Of a stretch of 62,000 nucleotides of DNA, positions 10,412 to 22,470 are shown one piece after another. The stretch lies in assembly GCF_000003815.2 (NCBI RefSeq), contig NC_049992.1, positions 13,923,874 through 13,985,873 on the forward strand, given 5' to 3'. The stretch comes from Branchiostoma floridae. Its lineage: Eukaryota > Chordata > Leptocardii > Amphioxiformes > Branchiostomatidae. Within the stretch, counting starts at the first letter, position 1; every line of letters begins with the position of its first letter. Under the pieces are notes generated by a model. That model saw only the letters and a list, made by a program, of their open reading frames with translations. It was not told where the DNA came from and made no database searches. The position numbers were made by a program, and so were the translations under genes.

Positions 10412-10496
10412 AACGGGGGCCCCGCGGGGTACCCCGCGGGGCACCCCGCGGGGTACCCCGTGGCCCCGCGGGGCCCCGGTTTTTACAGGAACCCTC
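10412..10496 (-). repeat. GC-rich palindromic repeat, right copy (inverted)
   Basis: Repeated CCCCGCGGGGTACCCCGCGGG-type palindromes from about 10415. They end in a 32-base segment (10465-10496) that is the exact reverse complement of 1238-1269, including the GGTTTTTACAGGAACCCTC edge. The GC core differs in spacer sequence from the left copy. Confidence 0.85.
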
Positions 10497-11049
10497 AACT
10501 GGATGATTCTAACCTGTGGTTAAATTTAAAGCAAATCATTAGGCCTTAAGACACAATATACACCTTGGGCAGGTCATTAACTTTTGATTTAGCAGTAATA
10601 GTTATATCACTTGGTTACCTTCAAACATATCTTGAAGGTCATATTTCGTATTTGGATTTTCAACAATCCTGACTGTCACTGAAACACTCCAGCAGATGAG
10701 CAAGGTCGAATAGACAAATTCACGATGAATAGACTCACCAAACAAACAAATTATATGACATCACAGTCCACGCCCACCTACAAACTCATTAAGAAAGTGC
10801 TAATGATTAAAACTAAATTGAGCTATCATCTGATGAAAGCAAATTATGTCAGGACAGTTGTCTTCACACTATCCGGTTTTCCCTCACAACAGCAACATAA
10901 GATATAACTTGAAACTCAGAACAATCAAAACAGTGAGTATCTTTCTTTGATGAATAGACAGTTGAAAATGCAGCAATAAACCCAAAATAATATAACATTT
11001 TTTCAGGTTTATCCACTATATGTTTTGAAGGACTCTCTAAGAGTCTTAC
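10497..11049. other. Intergenic or intronic AT-rich sequence
   Basis: No repeat or coding region recognised. If the donor at 11049 is real, this is the start of an intron of an unidentified minus-strand transcript. Confidence 0.4.
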
Positions 11050-11200
11050 CTGTGGGTTACTGGAACTTTGACAGTCCCGTGATCCTTTCCTCGTGTTCGT
11101 TAAAGCCTTCCACACACTGTAGTCTATGACATTAGATCACAAAGTGGACGAGGAATTCCGAACCGGGCTGCTAAACTGCCGTGTTGTACGTGATTGTGAC
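11050..11200 (-). other. Possible first (non-coding) exon of an unidentified minus-strand gene
   Basis: CCCACAG|GTAAGACTC at 11052-11044 (minus) is a near-consensus splice donor. It lies 150-250 bases downstream of a promoter-like segment. The frame through it has no ATG and an in-frame stop upstream, so it would be untranslated. No second exon could be found, so this is a suggestion. The 5' end is a guess. Confidence 0.3.
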
Positions 11201-11254
11201 TCATATAGATCAGATACCAGACCTGAGAACCGGTTTGTGATCATCCACCTCACT

Positions 11255-11301
11255 TCCGGGTTGTGTGGGTGTCACGAGACACACGTCACGTGATGACGTC
11301 A
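11255..11301. promoter_or_regulatory. Promoter-like cluster: ETS site, E-box and CRE
   Basis: ACTTCCGGG (ETS type) lies near 11252. TCACGTGA (11286-11293, bHLH-Zip E-box) is directly joined to the full palindromic CRE TGACGTCA (11294-11301). Such adjoining sites are typical of proximal promoters. The segment lies between a donor-bearing exon (11050) on the minus strand and a TATA box (11479) on the plus strand. Confidence 0.45.
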
Positions 11302-11478
11302 CATGATCAGGAGTCGGCTGCCTAGGTTACCTCAGGTCGAATAGCGGTATTTTTTATCACCCACAAATTTTGCAAGCATGTTTTTTTTTTCTTTTGCAAC
11401 ATTTGCTCCAAAGACGAGTGCCCCAAAACTAGGTACGTCTCCGATCGTGTGGCCAGTCGCGAGTCGTAGAGGGAGAGT

Positions 11479-11486
11479 TATAAAAG
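11479..11486 (+). promoter_or_regulatory. Candidate TATA box, plus strand
   Basis: TATAAAAG followed at once by the 14-base perfect palindrome GGGTAACGTTACCC (11486-11499). No coding exon recognised downstream on the plus strand up to 12400. Confidence 0.3.
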
Positions 11487-11519
11487 GGTAACGTTACCCT
11501 GTAGAGGGTAGTTAGCATA

Positions 11520-12449
11520 CAGATCGCTAGGGGGCACAGCTAGACCGTCAGGTAGCTTCACCGTTTCTTCCAGACTTTGCCAGGACTGTGTTCAGTGAGC
11601 CTATAATGTCCTTGGTCTCTTTTAACACTAACCAAGTAACATCACTTCCCATAATTCCTGCAGATGCCATTATACCGCCACGTGAGATATAGACATTAAT
11701 TTAAAGTGATTTGAAGAGATGTTGCATTTTTAGATATTTAGGTTTTCAAGACAATCTATAACAATATTTTTTTGATATGGCAGTGTTATGGCACCCAGTG
11801 GAATTATAAGAGTTGATGTTATACTTAACAATAAATGCATGCATATTTTTGTATTAGTTACGTTTGAAATATCAAACTTAATGTTTTCTCCGCATACCAA
11901 CAAGTGAACTTAAGTTAACTTAGTACTTTTTTAATATATTAAAGCAGTTTGTATGAAGATCATTATTTTTTTAGGAAGCATAGTTGTCTTTCATCTGAAA
12001 CAATTTTTGTCAAATCACTGTGGAAATTTGCAGCATTACGATTGTTTGCCTGAACCTTTCTTCAATCAGATTTTCTTGCACTCGTGGGGCCCATGAACTT
12101 CAACAATACTAAAATTTCAACTTAAAAGTTGTTAGTAGAAGTCATTTTGGAAATGTCAAACTGTAATTTCCAACACAGAAGCAGTGGATTGTTCATTCCT
12201 TGACATAGGCTGGGAGCTGTTCAGTCAAAAATTAGGGTAAGTCCAATTTTTGTGTTGGAAATTAGTTAACTTTTCCAGAATACTAAAATTTAGTTACCAT
12301 GACGTGTGTAATGTTATATTAGTTAAGACTCATCATGGCTGATAACTTCTACAGTTTCATGATATTCACTGTTGTTCAGTAGGGCTGTCACATTTCGTTT
12401 CCTCCTGTATACATGGAAGGGTACCTAACACAAGCTATGTTTAACAGAC
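11520..12449. other. Intergenic AT-rich sequence
   Basis: No gene, repeat family or RNA recognised between the promoter-like segment and the presumed 3' end of Prdm3/16. Confidence 0.5.
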
Positions 12450-15071
12450 AGAAACACAATTGTCTCAAGGCAAAGCCAACTTTATTACAATAATCAACTT
12501 TTCCGCTCAGCGAATACAAGCAGTGAAGCTTAGCAAAAACAATTGCAAGAGACGTAATGAATCGACTGTAGTCCACAACTTCAATTCTAGAAATGCCATC
12601 TAAACACAGACTAGAAAAACACATTATTATTCCCATTACAGTGAAAGATAAAATTATACAATTTTCAAATGTTCACTGTATTTTCTATTCAACACTTTAT
12701 CGGTAATGAAAGAACCAAATCTCTACCTTCTAAATGCACAACAAACTTGCAAAAACTTTTGAATAAATAGCGGTGTGCCAGCACTGAACGCAACAATACG
12801 CACTAGCCGGAGACTAGCGAAATACAATCAAACGGCTGCAGAACAACAAGGAAAAAAAAATCAAAAAAAGCATTCCACTCAAAAAATTCTGTACACAAAC
12901 AACAATAGTGATCTAATGAATATTCAAATCAGTAGAAAATCTTTGGAATCATGTGGTCCGCTAATGTTGGATAAATTTGTTCCCTCATAATCAATTACCT
13001 ATTGGACAATACTTTTTTGAAGTTGTTAAATTCTGGTCTTACAATTAAAATAGTGATCAAATCACAAAGCTAATCATTTCTCACAAATTGTATGATATTC
13101 TGGAACTCTTACATACGATGTTGTCACATAAGATAAGCGACACACTTTGTTAAGATTTAGTGGGGTAAAATGCTCACAATGTGAACTTGCCTGCAGTTTT
13201 CTAGTCAACTGCAGGGTGTCTCTTGTAATGTAGTCAGTCCAGCATGTGTATGGCACAATTTCATGAAACATCTTTGAATCAAGTTGAGAAAGCATACAAC
13301 ATTGTTGCCACAATACTGTTTTCATAGAATCCCTGCGCCTATTTTATGTTGATACAAAACCAGCACTTTAAAATGACTTTGGCCGGTCATCTGACACAGG
13401 TGGCAAAACAAATGCCATGTCAAATACATATAACAATACAGCAAACATCTGCTCAGTTCATGATTGGTCAATAATACAGAGATTACTTCTATGGAATGTT
13501 GCAGTATGGAGTATGACAGTATCTGTGTTATTGGTAACTGCACAGGGGCAGAGCCTGGTAAAGTTCTTCACCATGGTAATAGGATCGTCTAGGAAGCCTG
13601 ACAACTTCTTCACTGACATCTGTGAATCTCCCATCATCCCACTATGGCCAAAACTTCCACACAACAACAGCACTAAAATGTTCCCTTATAGAGGAACTAC
13701 TGTACTCAACAATGGTCGACATTATAATGTGTCATTTGGCACTAAAATCACTGAGAAAAGATTTTGTAGGGGGCCTTTCAGGCCAAATAAGGAACTTCAT
13801 AAACCATTCACACTTTGTAGAATTATCACTATTAGTATTACCACTTTTTCTGATCATTCAATGTACAATTCACACAACAACTCGCAATGCTTGGCACAAT
13901 GGATGGAGTAAAAAGTTCCCAGGCTATCTTTACAGCCAGGATTACAGAATTTGGCAGTTTCTACAGTATGTTACTGTAATGTCTACATCTCTACTTGGCA
14001 CTTCAAGCTATAACAACCAACTCTAGTATATTTTACTTTAAACAATCAATTACGTGACAACCCAAAATTCTTACGTCTATAACTCTAGCATCAATTGAAA
14101 TGGACAATCACTTATGTTCACTGAAGTTCCACTATTTCAATGCAACATTGTTTTCTACATGTTTTTTTTCACATTCCTACACTCATTTTACTTTCTACAT
14201 ATGTATACATTCTGATATATGGACATCTCTAGCACTATTTACTATGTATTTCATGGCACACAGACACAATCATTGACCTCATTCACTATATACATTGGAT
14301 TCTCAAAAACAAAACAAAGGATCTCACCACATCTGATTGAGATGTGAATTTGTTCCCATATGTACAGATTTAAAGCTTGAGATTTCCACTCTTTTGGATT
14401 GGCAGAGTAGCACCGGTGCACATGTGTTCCCCTGTGTCCTACAGACACACAAGTTCCCATCTTTTTACCATTTATGTCAACATTACTTAAGCTTTAGGAC
14501 AGACCTTCAATTACAAGTTGTGCAAGATCAGTGAAAGCAAAGACAACACCTGCTCATGTGGGTGCATCGTCTAAGAAATCAATGAAAAGGCTCTTGTAGG
14601 GAACCAGAAAGATTTTCGTCTTTCCATGAATGAAGCAAATGGGATAAGAGCGGCTTTGCGAAAAAACGACTTTGAGCTCCCATTGTAAATAAATGGACAG
14701 ATGGGTTCTCTAGAGCAAAATTGCAAATCCCTTTCAATATCAACACAAAAAACAGTACAGAGAAACTTACACCTCCGGTGTGTGTAGATATTTAAGACAA
14801 GTCTTCACATTATTGGCACAAACAGTTAAAAATGATTTACTGATCTTACTTGATTTTGTGTAAATGCTTGAATGTTGAACATAGCACAGTAGCTACACTT
14901 GCTTGAAATTGTAAACTAGCAGAACAACTGACTTTTGGGCAATCAGAAGTAAACAGACAATCAGCACTTTTTGCCATACTAGATGTATGTTTGACATACT
15001 AGCTGTCTAAAGAAAACCTCACAGTCCTAACTTCACCTTTTTCTCCCTAAAGTAGGTTTGTTTCAGGAAGT
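12450..15071 (-). other. Prdm3/16: Probable 3'UTR of Prdm3/16
   Basis: After the stop at 15072 there is AT-rich sequence without significant reading frames. Scanning downstream on the minus strand, the first canonical AATAAA I find is at 12486-12481, followed by GTTGGCTTTGCC. Cleavage would then fall near 12450-12470 and the UTR would be about 2.6 kb long. No repeat or splice pair is obvious inside. Variant signals such as CATAAA (near 14475) could give shorter forms. Confidence 0.4.
12481..12486 (-). terminator. Candidate polyadenylation signal AATAAA of Prdm3/16
   Basis: AATAAA on the minus strand, the first canonical signal found after the stop codon at 15072. Transcript data would be needed to confirm its use. 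Confidence 0.35.
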
Positions 15072-18061
15072 CTATGCATGTTCCCCATCTTGACCTCCAA
15101 CTCTAAGTGACCTTCGCATGCTCCGAAGCCGCGGCCCGCGATGTTTGTCGTCCATGGCCATCTCTTCCTCATCCGACAGTGACAGCATCATGGAGTAGGC
15201 CTGCGTCTTGGACCGGCGTTGCCTGTTTGACCTGTCTCCGTCGGACTCTGCGTCTCCCATGACTCCACCGTAGTAATCAACCACATCCACGCTGATGTCG
15301 TCCATCGTTGTTTCCGAGATGGGTTTGTAATCCAGCGGGTCACCATTGAGCAGTTTTCCCAGCGGACCATGCTGACCATTGATGCCAACTGGTTTCTTCT
15401 CCTCTTCCTCTGCACGTTTGGGGTGACCATTCACTTTATGAGTCTCTGCTTCCTTGTCGACCATCATGTCGTCTTCCTCACAGGGTGTGTTGTCTGGAGG
15501 AGGACTCTGCTTGTTTCCATTGATCAGTGCAGGAGGAGACCCAGCAGCCATCTGCTCTGCCACATGGCCATTACTGGGACTGAACTTTTTTTCCAGGTTC
15601 CCGTTTCCCTCCACACTTTCCTTCCTGGGAGTGATGGTTGGAGATTCGATAAAGTTCTGGATCTGTTCGAAGTAAGATTCGTCCTTGTCGGCGAGCTCGG
15701 CCAGATCTTCAGCCGATGTTGGAGACTTGCCGGATGCGGCGTCTTGGTCCTCTTGCTCGTGCTTGCGGAGGTGTCGGTCGAGGTTGGTCTGTTGGCCAAA
15801 GCAGCGCTCGCACTGAGGACACTTGAACGGCTTCTCCTTGTTGTGGATGTTACGGACGTGGCGCTGGAGGTTGGATGATATGCTGAAGGACCGGTCGCAG
15901 TACTTGCACCGGTACGGCTGCTCTCCCGTGTGCGTGCGCAGGTGGCGTGTCAGGTTAGCCGAGCGCGGGAACAGCTTTCCACAGTATCGACAGGTGTACC
16001 GGTCTTTCCCCTTGCCTCGCACCACAGGATCGGCCAGCTGCGATGCCATTGGTGGAAATTCGCTGACAGGCATCATTCCTCCACCTCTGTTTCCCATTTC
16101 GTATGCTGCCCCATTCTGGATCAAGTGCTCGCTGGCACTGAAAGGGTAGTTGGCATGACGCATGTACTTCTCCTGGATTCCGCTATAGATCCTGTCCGTA
16201 AACTTTCGCTTCTCCACACGATAGATTGGGTCCATAGCCAGAGGGCTCGGACGTGCATAGGTAAGACGGGGGTTTCCGCGTTGGGAAGAGGTGTAGGTGG
16301 TGGCCATGAGGCTGCCAAATGCGTGAGATTTCCTGGACTCAGCCATGTTTCTAGCCTGGTCCACATCACCCTTCCGAGGGTGAGTGCTCAGATCGAGAGG
16401 TTGGTCCTCCCCACTACTCGTGGCTTGTGCCGCCATCCTCTCGGACTTCTTCACAGACAGGTCAAATGGCTTCTCAGCCTCAGCAACAGTCGGGTATGCT
16501 CCAGCCGGCTTCCCCTCCTGATGCTGTACTCTAATGCTCCTCATTTCCTCGCCATCATTACCAAAGTATTTATCGGCAATTGAGGCTATAGCCTTGATGG
16601 TGTCAGCACCAGAGGTTGGAATGGCTGCAGACTGGTCATTTGGCTTCAGGAAAGCAGACTCATCTTCTGGTTCCTCCTTTACAGAGGGATCATTTTTCTG
16701 GTGTTTTGCCATCCTTGCTTCTTTGTGCATGGAAGACTTCTTGTCTGCCCCATCCCCTTCACTTTCTGAGTCCAGCTCGCTTCCTCCGGAGGTCTCTAGA
16801 TCGCTTCCTGTTGGAGTGCTTACATCTGAGACATCGCTGCCTTCAGACAGGTCATTGGCTCTCTCTTTGGTGTTGGCACCTGATTTGGCTCTGCTCATGT
16901 CTTCTTCCTGGTCTGTGGAGGTATCTTTGGTGGACCCTGCAGAGGCAGGTGGCTGAGCCAACAGATGGGCCATCGGAGAGCTGAGGAGGGCTTTCTGTGG
17001 CCCCATACTGACAGCATTCAGGAACGGTGGGCGGGAGAAGGTGGACGTTGGTGGGAAGAAGGTTGACCTGGCCGATACTGTAGATGCTGAGGACGGATGG
17101 TGGGATCGCAGGGCCGTGTTGCTGGGGTATGACACGGCCGGGGGTTGCATGCGGCTGGACAGTAGGGAGGCAGCCGCAGTTTGACTCAGTGGGACGGACT
17201 GCACAGAGGACAAGCTGGCCGGCTGGGGCACAGTGGTCGGTGGGTGCAGGCCACCAGTGCCGAAGTAGTCCATCAGACTGGCGGGAGGCATGTTCCTCAG
17301 TGGCATACGGCTGGACGGAGGGAGGGGGGTTCCACTCTGTGACTGGGAGGCTGCACGATACATGGCCGGCATGCTGATGCCAAAGTTGTTCCTGCCTTCA
17401 CAGAAGCGGCGGTGCTTGTTCAGGGAGGCCATGGTAGAGAACAGCTGACCGCAGTCGCGGCACTTGATCTGCTGGCGGCAGTCGGCGTGCATGCGCTTGT
17501 GGCGGCACAGGTTGGAGAACTGTGTGTAGGACTTGAGACAGACCTCGCAGGTGAACGGTTTGATGCTGCTGTGGATGTGCTGGTGCTGTTTCAACCCGCT
17601 CGATGTTGCGAAGGTCTTTCCACACTCAGGACACGCGTGGCTACGAGCACCGACATGCTGAGAGCGGATGTGTCGCTGTAGATTGCTTGGATCTGTGAAG
17701 ACCTTGTCACAATTCTCGCACGGAAATCGCTTCTGCTCGTCATGGGACATTTGGTGACGGATCAGGTTCGACTTCCAGTTGAAGGACTTTGGACACTGGT
17801 CACACTTGAACTCTCGGGTCTCGCTGCCATGGCCCGTCATCACGTGTCGCTCCAGGCTAGGCATGTTGGGGAAGATGCGGTCACAATCTGTGCACTCAAA
17901 GAGTTGGGATGTTAGCTCTTCTGTCTGCCTACTCTTGAAATCTTCATTAATGCTGTTGAAGATGGCCAAGCTGTTGTTACAGGCGTACTTCTGGTGGCGG
18001 CGTAGGGCTACCTTGGACTTGAACAGGTCATCACACTCACCACAGCGGAATCGCTTCTCTT
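15072..18061 (-). CDS. Prdm3/16: Prdm3/16 large exon: all zinc fingers, CtBP motifs and C-terminus
   Basis: A single 2,990-base exon from a TTCTCCAG acceptor (first base 18061) to a stop at 15072, coding about 995 residues. A C2HC finger comes first (CGECDDLF...H...C). Five C2H2 fingers and another C2HC finger follow, between about 17900 and 17400, with linkers matching vertebrate MECOM/PRDM16. A proline/serine-rich stretch, an acidic stretch with [13 protein letters not shown], and [15 protein letters not shown] come next. PFDLSVK (near 16469) and PLDLSTH (near 16400) fit the PxDLS consensus for the corepressor Ct[15 protein letters not shown] precedes three more C2H2 fingers (15998-15759). 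The tail is acidic, with [17 protein letters not shown] near the end. Family knowledge: the two finger clusters bind DNA separately. The absence of introns in this whole part is unusual, because vertebrate orthologues split it over many exons. Confidence 0.96.
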
Positions 18062-18405
18062 CTGGAGAAAAGGGAAAGAATGCAACTTAGATTTCATTCA
18101 CAACAAGGATTTTTTATTGTTTGGGTACTGTTTTAAATATCTTCCTTTCCGCATTGGTACAATGGATATCTTTTAAAGTCAAATATCATTTTTGGCATTC
18201 TTATTTCACAATATTGTGCGAAATTGTAGGTTTACAGCAGCAAAGAAAAATGTAGAATTTTTTCCACAACTACATGAAAATCACTATTCTTTGCAGTATT
18301 TCTACTTTCAGTCCCTTGCTTTCAAGTTGGATCTATTAATCTATTCTCATTTCTTCTTTGTTTCATGTACATATGTATGGCTAGAGAGCTTTTTATTAAA
18401 CTCAC
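18062..18405 (-). other. Prdm3/16 intron 4
   Basis: A 344-base AT-rich intron with GTGAGT donor and TTCTCCAG acceptor. I see no other feature in it. Confidence 0.85.
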
Positions 18406-18508
18406 CTTCAAAGTTTGGGGGCATGGTTCCATCAGGATACATGGCATCCTTCATGTAAACCATCAGTTCTTCTCCCATCTCTACATCTTTCACCACCTTG
18501 TAGTACAT
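18406..18508 (-). CDS. Prdm3/16: Prdm3/16 exon: end of PR domain, with possible PR-less start codon
   Basis: A 103-base exon between a TTGCCTTCCAG acceptor (first base 18508) and a GAAG|GTGAGT donor (last base 18406). It starts on a codon boundary and ends after one base of a glutamate codon completed by the next exon. It codes MYYKVVKDVEMGEELMVYMK, then a short DAMYPDGTMPPNFE stretch. The GEEL segment is the last conserved strand of the PR domain. The methionine at 18454-18452 (context VYMKDAMYPDGTM) aligns with the methionine where the PR-less vertebrate EVI1 protein begins. Intron 4, which follows, is only 344 bp. Confidence 0.93.
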
Positions 18509-21500
18509 CTGGAAGGCAAAAATGAGAATGCCGCATTTAGGTTAGGTGTCTACCTGTTTTCATAGAAGGATTGGTTATTCATGACAACAAATCTATCTAT
18601 TGGCCACCAGACATGATTGATGGCAAATAGGACAGTTTGGTTATAACATTACAGGACCAGACGCCATCACCTATTTCTAGACAAAGGTCTAATTAAAAGC
18701 ATCTTGAATCATCATGTTTGTGTGCCCCAGATACGTTTGTCTTGTAAATTGCCATTTGATGGTAGTCAGATAGAAACATTCAACATAAACTATGACCATT
18801 CTCCAAAATACAAGCTTGTGCATTTCTTCCTAACATGCCCATCATTACTTGAAGCTTATGACACTAAAACATTTAGACAAAGGTTATTGATTGATTGATC
18901 GAGTGTTGTACGAATTGGCTAAGAAATGTTCACACATTTTAGGACTTGCCACAAATACGTCAGCACTAAATTGTTTTGTCAGCAATACAATTGAGCAATA
19001 TTGATGAGACGGCAAAATTGAGGAAATCATCAACATCATTCATAGCCTGGGTGTCATCCTAGTTAATCAGTTTACCGGGGCTCCCATACCCAGACCCTTG
19101 TATCCCATGAGAAGATAACACAGTATATGTTTAGTCTTTATCCCATACTGAAGTCATCACCTTGGCCAAGTGTGACAACTTTGACACTGGGATATCTGTG
19201 GAATCAGCCTGCTGGCTCATCTCCCCCAGCTTACCCATACCAGACTTCCCCTCCCCCAAGCACACATCCATCCCACTGCATCTGTTATCAGTCAGGGGGG
19301 AAGGAACCTTTCCTTACACTACATTGTATCTATTCATGATGGCTTCAAGGTGTTCAATGCTAGCAATTATGACTGTGACCCTTGGTCATGGCCCTTGTTT
19401 TTCCAACTGGAGTGTGTTACCAGCAAAGCTCTCATCCTGACAGCACAACTCCTCGGCTTTGTCACAACTTGTCAGTTTTATTGGGTAGAGTTTCATCGGG
19501 TGGACACTTCCCATTTTCTGGCAGCCTATGTATCATTGATAAGTTCTCTTATATTTCATGATGATTAATGCCATGAGTGACAGGTAGGAGACTGCAGCTG
19601 GCTGGGCACCTACCCTGGGGACTTTATCCAATCATATATTGACCAGCCACTGTCTTCTGCCCCAAGCCCTATGGACCTGGTGTCAAAAGTTCTGAGTCAA
19701 GCTCAAGAGAATCACATTGTGTTTCACAGAATTCCCTCTCACCCCAGTCAATACAAAACTACAATACAAAAGACAAACATTCTGCACAACGTCTTTTCGC
19801 GTCTCTATCAAGAAGGGCCTGCGGCCAAAGAATAGAATAAACATTTAAACTCGAAAAATGGAACAAGACACAGTGCCAAGGTTATTGCTTTTTATGCTTG
19901 CTTTATGAAATGTTAAATTTACCTACCTTTGCTGAGATGTGAAAGCATGGATTAGCCTATTGTTTGGCATTACTTGCCTGGTACACAAGTCCCATAACCT
20001 GCTATATTCCTTCCGTCCTTATTTACATAAAATTTGAATCAGAACAATTCTTCTGTCTAAGCAACACTTTCTCACCACAGAACATGAGCAGAAGATAACA
20101 GAAACACTATCGTCCCAAGAAAGCATGGGCTGGTCCCTATACCACAATGCGTATTGTTTTCTAACGTAAAGATCTACTTTCCAGTATCTGTGTACGACAA
20201 TGGGAAAGTCTATTGTCAGAAGTCTTTGTGTTTTCTTTGTTCTTCCCTCCTTTCTATCAGTACAAGTCATTGTTCAGATGAAACCCTTTCTCCCGTTATT
20301 TTTCGGCGAAGTATAGCGTAGTCTGAGACACCACTGTCGGCAGCATTTGTTTCCCAAGAAACACAAAGTTTTTGATAGGATTCCTGACACATATCAAAAG
20401 GTGTCATGACATGATGAAGTGTCGCCGGGGTTAAGGTCGAACCACTTCCTTTCTGTGAAACCCAATCCAACACTCACAACAAAGCAGGAGGAGGCTCAGG
20501 GCCACAAGGTCAGTGCGCGGGCCTGTCTAACAAAGAATGCCCAAGGACTAGACAGAACAACAAGGAACAAATGGCATCACGTATGTGTCTCTGCCTCTTG
20601 TACACATTAAAGGCAAGAGATTATGGAAGCAAATTTCTTTGTGCTGCTTTTCAGTGTAACCCGCCACAGCTTAAAGGTTGAGATCCACCCCATAAAACCA
20701 ATCAGGCCGAATCGATACTTGAAAATTTATGGCTGACTCATCAAAATTATTTACAGGCATAAGTTTCTGGTTGATATTGAATAAAGATATGCAAGGGAAG
20801 TCCTCACTACATGATCCTCCACTCAAGGGAGTTTTTCAAAGTCATTACTACCCAGGGATGCTGCTTTATTTTATCTTATACTTAAGTTTCTTTCACCATA
20901 TTTCCTTCTGTGGCTGTAAAACTTATCAACCCCTGCTCATTGTTCATAAAGGGAACATCCTAATACATTTATCTTCCTTGTTCATGACCCTCCATGTCAA
21001 AGCCAAGATACCCTGCCCTATAAAACAGAAACATTGCATGGTACAGCAAATGAGCTTACCTAAGTTACGATGAGAAAACTTAAATGGTTTAATTAACAGC
21101 GGGAATATTAGAGCTTCCACTAGATGCCGAGCTGCCATCATTCTTGTGTTCGCATTGATTCAGAGGAACCTTTTACTGTCGTAAAAACTGCTGTGGTCAG
21201 GGGCATGCTCTCAGGTCAACATATTTAATGCTCAATTCACAACCATTAACACTGAAAGTGCAAGGTCCGCCATAAAATCACACCCATAAATGTAACATCC
21301 CGAAAGTCTTCCCATCAGTCTTCTGCGGATTTGTCGAAGCCTCCAAAAATATGGTGGACATAGAAAAGGCCCAACGTCAAAGGAAGGGACCTTACGGAGT
21401 ACTAGGTGCCATTTAGGTACCATACGAGGGTGATAAAAATTGCTCTCCCCACCACTCTCATTTGGGCTGTAATGAAGAAGAATAACTGCCAGGGGTATCA

Positions 21501-21849
21501 GACCAAGACTTGAATAAACATTACCCACGACACTGACAGTTAGGATGTATTTCCAATCAGTGGCGGAAACGTGCTAATGTCAAAAATGCGGGTGCAATGG
21601 ACTGTTACCAGATAACGCCACCATTAACAGGGATTAGAATTCAGAAAGATCACACAAAATCTGCTGGAAAGTCAATAATATAGACCTTTGATGTACCCAA
21701 GGTTTAGCCTACAAATAGTTTCAATTAATTTTGAAAGTTATTGGTCATTTGGGTGCTGACTTCATGCTGCCCCTTCCATCTTCCTTACAGGGCTGTGGCG
21801 TGCCATGACCTCGACGAGCAAAGGTGCCACATCCGTTGTCTCCCATGGC

Positions 21850-22470
21850 AGGATCCTATTGACTACATTGTACACTCAGCGCTAAGGATGAGGTTCTATG
21901 GCATCTATCAACAGCCCAGGGGCTGTCATGAGACAGGTTTATATTGACAATAGATGGAGAGAATCCGAAACCATCCACAAGTCGAGATTCCCCTTGTCTC
22001 TCGAGATGGGAAAATATTGACAATATTGTACCGACAATACCACAGACAACATATCTTTTAATCAACGTGCAAGGAATGCACTATCTGGCTACTCTCAGGA
22101 ATTGAGGTGAGCAAAAACGATATCAAGTCGGACTGCCGGCCGCTTGAAGAGGTGATGAGACAGTATTGACCGGACAGCCAACGACACAAGGAGGATGGGC
22201 TGGCTTTTAATTGAAATGCAGGGCACAAGGGGCAGCCTTGCTTTTCATGATAGAATAGAGATATTGATTGCAATGTGGTAAAGAGTATCATCACATCTGT
22301 GTCCCTCTTAAGAACAGCGTATTGACTGCACATATACGCAACAAGGATGAGATATCTTGTAATTGAAAGAAGTGGTATCAGGGGGCCTTCTGCCTGTCAC
22401 AAGGCGTCTGATATATCGACTGAAGAGCCTGCGAAGAAAGGCACAGGAAACATCTGATAATTAAACAGAC
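21850..22470. promoter_or_regulatory. Candidate cis-regulatory segment with SOX-like site cluster
   Basis: GACAAT or GACAAC occurs at 21946-21951, 22019-22024, 22033-22038 and 22045-22050. Two of these lie in ATTGACAAT contexts, and TATTGAC and TATTGATTGCAATG follow downstream. These resemble SOX/HMG-box sites. The segment is more GC-balanced than its surroundings. This is motif clustering only; no conservation data were available. Confidence 0.25.

Noticed and set aside
10864-11115. 83-codon minus-strand frame over the promoter-like region
   Set aside because: It has no ATG start (begins at GTG after an in-frame TAG) and runs through a consensus splice donor into the presumed intron.
15369-17681. 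Several plus-strand open frames (up to 217 codons) opposite the zinc-finger exon
   Set aside because: They are antisense shadows of the GC-rich Prdm3/16 exon and show no domain.
18704-18898. Possible LINE C-terminal remnant (HFFLTCPSLLEAY in plus-strand frame)
   Set aside because: Only a short HFxxxCP-like word; no upstream zinc-knuckle cysteines or reverse transcriptase sequence nearby.
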